64,000 bases of DNA from positions 13,897,331-13,961,330 of the forward strand of contig JAKCOZ010000003.1 of NCBI GenBank assembly GCA_022605955.1, read 5' to 3'. This DNA comes from Rallus limicola. Its lineage: Eukaryota; Chordata; Aves; Gruiformes; Rallidae. Below the pieces are notes generated by a model that did not search any database, was not told the DNA's origin, and was given only the letters and a program-made list of their open reading frames with translations. The translations under genes and the position numbers were made by a program. Below are positions 46,401 through 57,800 of the stretch, piece by piece; position 1 is the stretch's first letter, and each line of letters begins with the position of its first letter.

Positions 46401-49400
46401 TACAGGGACCTCACTCACTCCTGTCGATGCAAAACACTGCACATAATCAATCCGTTTCTATATCACACTTATAAAGGAGAGGAAAGGTAAAACAATACCA
46501 AATCCACTGAAAATGAGGTTTTTAAAAGGTGGGACCAGTGAGACAGCAGTAACCCTGCCTTAAAGTCAGTGACATTATCATGCAAAGGAAGAGTAGATAC
46601 AAATATCTGACATCTGTTATCTGAATTAGAAAAGCAAGGCAAATATCACCTGAAGATGCTGACAGTGCAATGAAAACAGAAAACTACCTTCAAGCCTAGC
46701 ACTCCTGAACTCTGACAAAACAGTTGGGGTGAGCCTCTGCTCTAAACAGAATCTGAAGTCCAGTGCAACAATGATTTGCTGGAGAAAGAATAAAGTGTTG
46801 CTAAAGTCTCCTAACAGATTTTCAAGGATATAAAAATATAGCAAACCCTGCTCTCCCACTGACTGCAGCCTGTCAATGAGCTAGACTACATAAAGAGTGA
46901 GAGCTTTCCAAACATTTCTTAGATTAATTGTTAAATAACAATGTGACTGTGAAGAGAAGCTACTCTAGATTGCTTTATTTCAAGTAGGTTGAGAGGCTAG
47001 AGGACACAAAAGAAATGTTTTTGCTCTGGATAATGGAGTGTGAAGACATGATTAGGCCCATTTTACATGTGCAATTATGTTACAACTTCACTTTTATAGG
47101 AACTGGCTCATTTTTTTTCAGCAAGCCATTTACAAAATTAGAACATCGTGTTCATACGCTGCCAAATCCATGCTCACTGTAGGCAATGAGGCATATTATC
47201 AACCTGCAAATCTGTCTGTGTGTTACTCAAGCTATTGAGATGTATGATTTATTACTTCAGTGTGACATAGAATACTTTCTTGCACAGTGAATTGCAGTTG
47301 AAAAGGTTCGGTTGCTTTTTTTAAAATGGATTCTCTTCTTTGATTTCTCACACACACACAAGACAAAGTAATAAAATAAAAAGAACAAAAATGGTTACAG
47401 TTTCCAGGAAAAGTTTATAGTGCACCATTTCTCTGGTGCACAATTAGTAACCTGCATCTGCCAGGCTTTCCTGGCATTAGACCATCATCAGTGCACTCTT
47501 ACTATGTCCATTCCATTATCAAAGCACCTAGTAATGTTTTAAAACTTTCCTTCTAAATGAAAGAGTAGCCATCCCAATAGAAAAACCTGCAAGTCAATGC
47601 ATGTATGTGGGAGAAGGGCAAACTCATTGTCACCCTTTTCTCTGGAGAGAGGGCACAAAAGAATCTGTCAGTGGTTTGGGGTTTTTTGGTCATATATTGC
47701 TGATATTCATCTGCAACCACGAAAGTTCCTGAAATCCTGAATCTCTCTCTTCAGAACTCCCTGCTGCTGGGAGGAAGGTAAAAGGGACAAAAGACCAAAC
47801 AAGTTACCAAAGTTAGATACCTTTCTCCTGTCTCTCACAAGCAGAAGCTCTATGTCACCAGTGGGAAAACCACACTTGCGTCTCTACTGAGACATTTCCC
47901 AGCACAATCTGCATGCTCAGACTTCCTCTCGCTAGCAACAGAAGTATGGGCCAATAGTTAAGAACATGTACACAGCTGAGAACAGAGGTTACAACACAGA
48001 CACACACACCTTTATCAGAGCTTTTCATTTGATTTTACAAAGATTATGTTCAAATTATTAACAAAGCTTCTCTGTTAATGTTGATTCTGCCTACTGTAGT
48101 TGATACGAATGGGACTGAGACAATTTAGAGCTGAGGGCATGGCCAAATGGTTTTCCAACTTCTATCATTTCATGCCAGAGGGAAATGCTACTGTTTAAAC
48201 TGTCAGGTCAGATGCCCCTTTGGAGTTGTCCTTACAAATGTGGGGTGAATACTTCATGATCAGCTCTGTGCAACTATGGCAAAGCTGCTAATAAAGCAGT
48301 AAGGTCAAGGTCGTTCAAAGACAGAAGTGACATTCATGGGAAGTTTTACATTTGATTAGAGAAGACAAAATTTGAGCTAAATAGGCATGACTAGAAGCAC
48401 TAGACACTAAATTATTCTGTATAATTCTGTGATTCAGAACCACGATTTAGCTCATGCTCAAGGCAATGAACTGCTTAAGTTTTAATGTGAAATGTTCTGC
48501 CTATTGCCCTTAATAGGTATCAGCCTTGCAAATACCTCTCTCACGTGCTGCATTGTCCATATGATGACACCCAGCAGGACATGGGTAACAGGTAATTAAC
48601 TGCAGCTTCTTCTGAAATGTACCTTAATACATGCCGAGACTTTTCTTAGCTCTGACATTTACTTTCAGAAACTGAATGAATAGGGCTGTGAAGTTCAGAT
48701 TTGGGATTCTTAGCCTGCTTTAAATGTATTACGTGGAGATGTGGCAAGGGCATGATCCATCAAAATGGTGCATATATCATAGTGGCAGAGCAGTAAGGCA
48801 CAACACAATCATACAGCCTTTATATCAGTAATGGTACGCTAACTATTTTTTGTCATGTAATAATTATCTTGGATAAAGAAAGCAATTACAATATACATTT
48901 TTTAAAATATGTTCCTGAAATTATGCACTTCAATTTTTACCAGATTCTGACATGCATATTCTTCCTCAAAATATTCTTAGTGTTAAGAAGGAAAAATCAG
49001 GTTTGCATATTTTAAAAAAAAGAGAAAAAAAGACTCATGACAGTATCTTGCATTTGAACCTACACTTTCTTCATTTATGCAATCTAAAATTACAAACTGA
49101 AGTTTTATATGTCATATTTGGCTTCTTTTCTGAAGTTCTGCATAAATAAATTCTTTGAACCACTTATATATTGCAATATGAGCTTCAACCAAGATCTCAT
49201 TTAATTAAATTTAGTTCTCTCTTTATAAGTCTTTTTGAAGACCCTCTGTTTGAACTTTCAGTGCAATTTTAAGTAAATCACACCAAAGTATGTATCTGTT
49301 CCAAAACACCATAGTCACACAGAAACTACACAGCAACTAGTTTTATTTATATGCTATGCTTTTGTGTTTGTGCTATAGTTATTGTAATCTCTCATAACAT

Positions 49401-50611
49401 GGACTATTCTTGAAAAAAACTCTTACTGGTTAATGTCAAAACTTGTCACTGAGACATAATTTTGAAAAATGTCAGAGAATATTAATGCAGTAGATTTTAA
49501 AACAAAGAAAAACACCCATAAAAGAAAATATATCATCTTTCATTTCCATTTAATTACAAGAGCATTCCTCTTAAAGGATAAGGTCATAAAATGTAACTCA
49601 TTAGCATTTCTCTTGCCTTCTTTTTAATCATTAATGTGTTTGTTTTAAGACCTCATAAAAGCAAGATTGTTATCTTGAAGGCTTGACTTCATGGTCTGGT
49701 TATGATAAAAAATTAAACTTTCAAGCCCTTAGGTGCAAATCTAGGAAGAAGTTACCAAGTCCATTTTCTTTTTAAAACTCAGATATGGGGGCAGTTAACA
49801 ATGTTTGTAGTTTTTAGATCAAATGCTTAGAAACATTACTTTCCTTGGCCCTACGTATCAATTCCTTTGTACGCTGAAGTCAAAGACAAAATAGAAAACA
49901 CATATCTTTTTAGAAACACTCAAATAATACAAATGACAATACAGAAATATCTGCATGCTTTTAAAAAATGCATTCATATATATTATGCAATCACATACAT
50001 ATATTATCCAAATTCTATGCTGGATAAAACTGGAACCTTTTCATTAAAAAGTTTCTCATAATGGGAGTTAATAATGGTTTAACCTTTCTGGAAAATGCAT
50101 TTTTATGCGCTTCTTATATCTGTCTTATATCTAAAGCAACAGACCAAACCAGCATACACCATATTTTCATTACCATAAAAAAAACCTGGAAAAATATTTT
50201 AAGTTGCAGCATAGTAGAAAAAAATCGTCTTGATTATTAAAAGACTACTTTCTGCAGAGGGTAGAAAACAAAAACAGTGATTCTATTTTATCTTTTTTCT
50301 CTGGACATTAATAAGTTTATCTTTTATCTTGTTATAAGGTATCTTACCACTATTGTTCCTTGATTATTCATGATTTTAACGTTTGACCTTTAGCTTCATT
50401 TCTTGATTTTAAAAATTCATTGAACATTAGTAATAGCAATAAAAAGGAGGAAACAAAATTTGTCCAGTACCAGCTTATATACAGACCTGTATCTACAGAA
50501 AGAAGACCTATGTTGGCAGGATTCTGATTAGACTGAAATAAGAGGCAAAATATAAAAGTTATGCCAGTGGGATCAAACCTTTGCCTAAAGTGGCATAAAA
50601 TCTTTACACTA
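43406..50611. other. Unique sequence, no gene seen
   Basis: Over 7 kb free of recognised transposons. A T-run lies at 44109-44126 and a short CA run at 47349-47361. Parts such as 45950-46260 are high-complexity and might be conserved non-coding sequence. No coding gene is supported; the few open frames of 60-80 codons show no domain. Confidence 0.45.
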
Positions 50612-51570
50612 GAATCACAGAATCACGGATTCTATGATCCTGTAGGACCACTTTAAGTATCGGTACACCGTAATAAGGTCTCCCCTGAGCCTTTCTCTTC
50701 TCCAGGATGAATAACGCTTCTTCATAGAAGAGGTACTCCATCCCATTGATCGCCTTCATGGCCCTCCTCTGGACTTGCTCCAACAGCTCTATGTCTTTCC
50801 TGTACAGAGGACTCCAGAGCTGGAAGTAGAACTCCAAGTAGGGTATCATGAGAGCAGAGGAGCAGAATCAGCTCCCTTAACCTGCTGGCCACACTGTTCT
50901 TGATGCAACCCAGGACACAGTTGGCCTTCTGAGCTGCTAGCACACACTGCCAGCTCATGTTGAGCTTGTCATCGATCAGCACCCCCAAGTCCTTCTCCTC
51001 AGGGCTGCTTTCAATCCATTCTCCACTCAGTCTGTAATTATGCGTGGGATTGTCCTGACCCACATGCAGGACCTTGCACTTGGTCTTGTTGAACCTCACG
51101 CAGTTTGCATGGGCCCATGTCTCCAGCTTGTCCAAGTGCCTCTGGATGGCACCCCTTCCCTCCAGTGTGCCAACCTTACCAGACAGCTTGGTGTTCATCG
51201 GCAAACTCCCACAAAGACGTTGAATACTGCCATACCCAGAACGGGCCCCTGAGAAACACCACTTGTCACAGACCTCTATATGGACATTGAGCCATTGACC
51301 ACAACTCTTTCAGTGTGTCCTTATTCAGTCCATCCATTGAATCCAGTTTAGAGACAAGGATGTCATGCTGGACAGTGTTGAAGGCCCTGCACAAGTCCTG
51401 GAAGATGGTATCCTTCATTGCTTCCCTTGTCTAGCATCTCTGTTACTCCATCATAGAAGGCACCAAATTTGTCAGGCACAATTTGCCCTTAGTGAAGCCA
51501 TGTTGGCTGTCATTCATCACCTACTTATTCACTATGTGACTGAGTACAGTCTCCAGGAGGAACTATTTTC
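50612..51570 (-). mobile_element. CR1 LINE, minus strand, RT to 3' end
   Basis: On the minus strand, from about 51570 to 50612. It starts with the NDSQHGFTKGKLCLTN stretch of the RT (near 51510-51460) and passes a motif A remnant in which the YLDFCKAFD stretch reads as FQDLCRAFNTV (near 51395). It then reads TSGVSQGPVLG (near 51275-51240). A short deletion follows, with a FADEHQ-like remnant of motif C (near 51205). A 160-codon frame (51204-50722) covers the IQRHLDKLETWAHAN segment, GLSGEWIESSPEEKDLGVLIDDKL, and the thumb. The 3' end has a TAGAATCACAGAATCACGG complement tail. Both catalytic aspartate regions are damaged, so it is inactive. Confidence 0.93.
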
Positions 51571-52379
51571 TAGTTAAACAAGATAAATCATCTTCAAAAT
51601 AATCCCTATTTAATGAAAGATTGGTAACAAATCTTTAAGGTATAATAATGTTTTAAAGTATTTATTGAAGAAGTTATAGATGTTACCTGAAGTAATATTA
51701 CAGAAAAGTAATGTTTTTACTAGCCATTTTGTGTCTAAGAAATCATTGTAACTGTCACCTATGTTTCATCAGCAAATGATTACTCACCTACCTCTCACAC
51801 ACATGAAATTACTTCAAGTTTCACGGTTACTGTGTTTGTCACTTGCATCGCTCTTCTCTGCATTGTGCATAAGTTCTATAACATCATTCTTGAAGTTTTG
51901 ACATTGGAAAGCAATATTAATGGGCTTCTATACCAGTCTTTTCATTTATTTACAAGTCATTGGTTTTACTATTGGATATAGTTTAGAAAAATGCTACTGC
52001 TAATTTCACCCCAGATGACTTGTAATACCTTGATTTTTCTTATCATGCTTATAATGAACTTCAAATAAATTTATATGGCAATGTACTGCTTACATGCTTC
52101 TGAAGTTAGCATGACTTATCACATATTCGTCCAAACACTAGATGATACATGATATAATACCCATCTTCAAGAGCCATTTGATGGAAAGGAGTAGCTAACA
52201 GTTAAGAAGATTTCATCACTTTTGAGAAAAATGAGAAGGATTTAATACTGTTCTTCCCTAAGAGTAAGAAATGAAGTATGGTCCAGAATGCCCAATAAAA
52301 TGTACTTGATGCTGCTGGGTTAAAGGTGGAAATGCTTGCAAAGTGCTCATTCCTGGAGCAAAACTGGCATCACCAGTTT
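51571..52379. other. Unique AT-rich sequence, no gene seen
   Basis: Nothing recognised. Confidence 0.5.
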
Positions 52380-52439
52380 ATTCATTGCTGAGTGGTGCGC
52401 TGGGTGTGGATGCTGTAGCAACCCTCATAGTGCTGTGCT

Positions 52440-52575
52440 GGGTATTGGTAGGTAGCAAGGTGGTGATGATACATCAGGGGTTTGGCTACTGCTGAGGAGG
52501 GCTGGCACATATCAAGGCTGTCTCTCTGGTGTTGTGGAGGTAGACAAGATCTTGGGGTTTTATACAACTTGAACA
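52440..52575 (+). mobile_element. Possible ERVL-like LTR fragment
   Basis: GGTGGTGATGATACATCAGGGG, GGCTACTGCTGAGGAGGGC and ACATATCAAGGCTGTCTCTC follow the order of the mid-5' part of the LTR found in the opposite orientation at 54363-54893 (there read as GTTGATAATCACAGTG, GGCTGTTGCTAACCAGTGC and CACAGTGTCAAGGCCTCC on the minus strand). Edges are unclear, and the sequence may extend to 52380-52740. Alternatively it is an unrelated GC-richer patch. Confidence 0.45.
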
Positions 52576-54362
52576 GTTTGATCAGAGAGACGGTAATTTG
52601 TCAGGTAGAAGTACAATAACTTTGGGTATGCAACAACAGAGCAGAGCTCCCAGACTGGGCATTGCACTGGAGAGGCAGCACAGCCTCAGGAACTGACAGT
52701 ATTCAGATGCACAACTTCTAGCAGGCCCAGTGAAGAAAACGTGACTAACTGCAAAACATGGGTCTAGATCTGAACTTCTGACTCAAGATATAATTTTGCA
52801 TCCATTCTGAAACCCACTCCACCACTACACACTTTTTTCTTCCGTATCTAGTTTCACTCCTTCCAATCTTTTCACTTTTGTATCTGACCGTGATCTTCTT
52901 TCGACTAATTTTTGAGCAGCACAACTTCACTTGCTTCAGGGAAATCAAATTTGGTTTATGGTGGTGGAGTTATATTAGAGTTAAACCAGTGATTTTGACA
53001 TGATCATTGTCAATGTCAGACCTGTTTTGCAAAAAGCAGATTTTTTTCCTCCCATTTGCTGTCACTATGGCAACAGCATCCAGTGACTTGCTGTGACAGC
53101 ATGGGCAAGGGTGGGAGTTGTGATGAAAATGAAGCCATAAAAATACTCCTCTTGGCAACAAATTAAATCTGAAGTAGAGTCATATTACTACTTTATCTCC
53201 ATACATCTAACTTTTCCATGCTATCTTTCAACCTGATTGTTGAAAATCCCTGGTTGCTACTTCTAAACTGTGTGATGCGTGAAAAGTTTTTTGCTTTGGC
53301 ACTTTTAAGATTGGAGAGTGCTGATGCAGAGTTCTCAGGCTAATAAATTCAGGATTTAGCATTTACCTTGGCTCTTTAAGGCAATATTTTATTACTTCTC
53401 GTAATTACAGGAAAGCCCTGAGGGGACCTTGAATGATATATACAGTATAAATATGAATATTGATTCAGTCAGTCAATCAGCCAGGCATTATTTTATATAG
53501 TACATCTACCTTACAGTGTTCATCTCTGGTCACTGTAGATAAATAATGCAAAAGGAATTAGAACCATAAATAGAGTTTCTGCACAGGAAGAATAGTTCTG
53601 ACAGAAGATGTAGCACATACTAAATATGCACATGCAAGCAACTTACTAATAAGATAGCTACTATTCCAGCTTCTGTAGTAGCGCTCTCAATTGTGCTATG
53701 AAGCAGATGCCAGCCACGTTCCCTAGAGGCCAGCTATTAATTCCTTGGCTAAGCAGCAATATAAGCAACATTACTTTAAACATGGGCTGTTTCTTCTCTT
53801 CTCTTTAACTATCCCACAGTGCTGAAATTGTAATGAAAAGAGATGTGGAACTCAGCCAGGCAGTCATCTGCAATCCAGTCAAGTGGATCTAACTGCACAG
53901 AGACAGGTTTTTCCTTTTTATGCTTTTTATCAAATACACCTGGTTTCTTAAAATTCCTCTTTTCTCTGTAAGTATACGTACTTCAGAGAGACCTTATCTG
54001 TAGATCCATATATTGGATAGGACACATGCTGCTCGGTGCTAATCCAGAAAAAATTATAATGCATTCTTAACTTTATGCCTAATCCCACTCTGATTGAATC
54101 AAACATTATACCTCAACTTATTTTTGAGAGTGTTAGCTAAGTTTGAAATGAAATATAAGTGTTTTGCTAGATAAGACATAACATTTTTACATTTCCACTA
54201 TTTCTTTGAGAAATAATTAAACTAAAATTTTTTAAAATCCACACAGGAATATATGAAATCTAGTTAAGTTTTAAATATCATACTAAATCTTGTTTAGTAA
54301 GAACATAAGTTTACTGGTACTTCATGTCTCAAAGTAGCATTAATATTTACCAATGAAATGCG
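52576..54362. other. Unique sequence, no gene seen
   Basis: No transposon or gene recognised. A near-palindromic RFX X-box-like element lies at 53059-53078. Confidence 0.45.
53059..53078. promoter_or_regulatory. X-box-like near-palindrome
   Basis: GCTGTCACTATGGCAACAGC is nearly self-complementary. The core GTCACT-AT-GGCAAC differs by one base from the RFX X-box half-site rule (GTNRCC and RGYAAC). Function is only a guess. Confidence 0.3.
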
Positions 54363-54893
54363 TGCTGGGTTGACTCTGGCTGGCAGGTAAATCCCACCCT
54401 GTCACTCACTCAGTGCCTCCCACAGCAAGATGGAGAAGACAACTGGAAGATTACTAGTGAGTTAAAGACATTTTAACAAGCAAAGGAAAGGAGAAGAAAG
54501 AAGAAAAAAAAAGAGAAAAAAAAATTATACAAAGACACTCCACATCCCACAAGCAGGCTGATGGCCAGCCAGTCCCCAGGCAATGGCTACCTACCCAAAA
54601 CCTATGTCCTCTCCAGTTTTCAAGATGCTCAGTGTAATATGGTATGTAATATTCCTTTGGCCAGCTGGGGTCAGTTGTCCCTCTGTGTCCTCTCCCAATT
54701 GCTTGCCCACCCCCAGCCTACTCACTGGTGAGACAGGATGAGACACAGAGGAGGCCTTGACACTGTGCAAGCACTGGTTAGCAACAGCCAAAACACTGTG
54801 ATTATCAACACTGTTTTGGTAATAAAACCAGAACACAGCACCATAAAGGCTGTTATGAAGAAAGCTAACTGCACCCCAGCCAGATCCAGAAGA
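54363..54893 (-). mobile_element. Solo LTR, avian ERVL-like, minus strand
   Basis: About 530 bp. On the minus strand it starts near 54893 with TCTGGATCTGGCTGGGGTGC and proceeds through GTGTTGATAATCACAGTG, GCTTGCACAGTGTCAAGGCC, TAGGCTGGGGGTGGGCAAGC, GACCCCAGCTGGCCAAAGG and a TACACTGAGCATCTTGAAAAC stretch. It ends near 54363 after a T/C-rich run and GCCAGCCAGAGTCAACCCAGC. The order of segments matches a bird ERVL LTR. No internal retroviral genes adjoin it. Related copies are at 33357-33753 and, less surely, 52440-52575. No clear target-site duplication is visible. Confidence 0.82.
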
Positions 54894-57800
54894 GCTGTAA
54901 TTCCAGGGGACATAAAATGACAGAAAAAAACGTCCAAATCACAATACATAGAATTAAATTTTAAAAACAGATTGTGATTGTTTATGCATCAAAGTGTGTT
55001 AGATAATTTTGCAAGTAAATCTGAGTTTGTGCAATAAAAAAACCAGAAAGTGTGGAGAAGAGTCTGCACAAAGACAGAGAATCTAATATCTTTCCAGTAA
55101 AACTGATGATCTAGTAATTTTTTTCTACAGTTACAAATAGCACCTGTTTGACATGCTGTTTATTTTAGCAGGAGTATGTGTAAAGCTTTTTTATTATTAT
55201 CAGGGCAGCAGAATCTTTCCCACATGGGATCCAACCTGAGATCCAAACCAGTTTTGAGAAATTATTTCTGTGATATGTGCTGCAGTCTAGCATGAACTAT
55301 TAGCAACCTACCGCTCAGTAGCCCCTGTTAAGTTAACCAGATCTGATCAACACTTACGTACATTAACAGACCACGCAATACCTCCTCCAAATCTGATCTG
55401 AAGCACTCTAATAATGTAACATTGTATTGTTACTTTGAATTTCCTATCTATTCAAGTCATAAGCGAGGCTGTTTGTCAATGATGTTGATATATAGCTTCT
55501 TGGCAATATGAAATTATTTTAGAGAAATGTGAATTAATGCCTTGTTATTCTGTTTGGTAAACCTTTATGAGATTCTTAAATAAAAGTTGAATGAATGATG
55601 CACTTCATCTAGAAAAAGAGTAATTTGCTAAATTATTTCGAAGTGGCATTTACCAGAATTGTATTAGTGAAAAGCACATTATTGTATTACTTTTTCCTTG
55701 ACAATATGCTGAAATATAAAGCACTCTTTAGGGAGATCAATAACATTTCACCTTTCTCAGCTAAATTGATTTGATTTCTGATTTGACAGTTGCTCTCCAC
55801 GCCTTAACAACTAAGCCTATCCAACTGTATTATAGCAGGCAGGCTTTTAAACTGACAGTCTAAGGAACAAAATGTAAATATCTTCATCATTTCCATTCTG
55901 ACAAGTAGACAACTGCTGAAATGCAAGAATATTCCAAGAAACACATAACAGAGCTTCAGTACCAGAATTAATTTGAATTCTTGTCAATTTATGTAACAAT
56001 TTATATAATTTATACTTTGTATAATATTTCATAAATGGGGGATTAACTCTGGGGACATTCCTGTTTACATGCCAGAGCTGAACAACGTGTTACTATTGTG
56101 AAAATCCCCAGAGCATCCAAGTGTAGTCTCAAGTGTCCTCAAAAACAGCACTGTTCCCTCTGAACACAATTTGTTTTAATTGTCTTTGCTTTTGAAAACT
56201 GTCAGGTGTATAACAAATGAACACCATTTATTAGCATCATAATGCTGCCAGGATGATTGAACTCTGAATAATGTAGAAATATCATGCACAAGTCTCATTT
56301 AAGACTCCATTTATTAGATCCAGCCTGCCCAAGATCTATTTGCAAAGACTGTATAAACAGCTTCCAGTCTTTTACAGACCTCTCTTTACACTTTTAGGGG
56401 GAAAATGTCAACATTTCTAATTGCTGTTTAGAAGCACAAATGAAGCAGGGAGAGGGAAAGGGGGAATGTCACCATAAAAATCTTGCTATATACTTATCCT
56501 CCCAAATTCTGACTGCTTACGAAAAATACACTTTCAGACTCTCTCATCTCAGTTACGTAAAGTATATAGAGACTTCATAAGTAATGAGTATTCTCCAACT
56601 GAGGCCAGTCAGAGTTAAAGATATTAAAAGATGCAGCCTAGCATTTTAAAGGATGAAGCTCAAGGGCCCCTCACTGTCTGGAAGAAAGCATGCATCCTTC
56701 TTGGGTATGGGTTACTGTATGCTGATACCAAATGACACGTTTTCTCAGACCTAACCACAGTCACTCTTTTTACCTAGGATTCCTCACACCCATAAGCTTT
56801 GGAAATTTGCAATGGGACAGTTTAATAATTTACCCTTCTTCTTGTTTTCACCTGTACCTTGCCAGAATCAGGATCATTCTGGTGGCAAACTCAAGAACCT
56901 TTCAACCTCCTCGTTGCCCACGCTGACACTACACAGCTTGCTCACCTTTTCCACCACTGCTTCCTCTGCAACTCAACCAGGACTACCAATGCCTCCAGAG
57001 GAGGAAGATGTGAAGGGTTAAACATTTGCCCCTCTTGCTCTGATGACAGTTACAGCCAAACTTATGTGTTCCATAAAGAAAAAATAGTCAATACTTTACC
57101 ACAAATATGGGTTGCCCATTTAGGAATACATATCCTAGGGCATTCTTCAGCAAGAGTTTATTCATGCTTCCTTGCTTCTGATACATAAGAAGAAATTACA
57201 TTAGAATTTGCCTTGTCCTAAGTTCAAAAGAGATTTATCTATGTGTGAATGAACAAATGAACAAAGCTGGTTGATGTAGTCTTTTCTAGCAAAATCCTTG
57301 CTTTTAAAAATGTGCTTAACAAACTTGAATACAACTGTTACGTATTGGTCAATATTTGGTCATGGTGACTTATGATGAGAATCATCTATTAACACTCCTC
57401 AATGGCTATCAGAAACACTAGATTAAGGTGGCTTGACATAATACTGTTTGTGTAAATACATAATTAAAGAGCACTAGAGATTGCAAGAACATATAAATCA
57501 GCTTTAGCAGATAACTGGGACAATTACACCCTCAACAAAAGATTAATTGAGAATATAACACAAAGTATTTAATGCTAGTTTTGTGAAGAGTTTTTATATG
57601 TCAATTTGTGATGAAGAAAATTTGACAAAGTTGCTCTCTTCAGTTTGCAAAAAATTATATGTTAGTTTTGGATATTTGTTTCTTAACATCTCCCTTCTAG
57701 AGATCTGCTTATTCCTGAAGCCATAGTCTCCATGCATACCCAGTGATTTTGCCACATTGGCACACATAGAGCTTCTAATCAGATTCCAATACAGCTAATA

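Noticed and set aside
48395..48440. ATTCTGTATAATTCTGTGATTC, like a CR1 tail
   Set aside because: No CR1 terminal block precedes it; too short to call.
56732..57188. Three overlapping plus-strand frames
   Set aside because: All three frames are open at once, which points to low stop density rather than coding.
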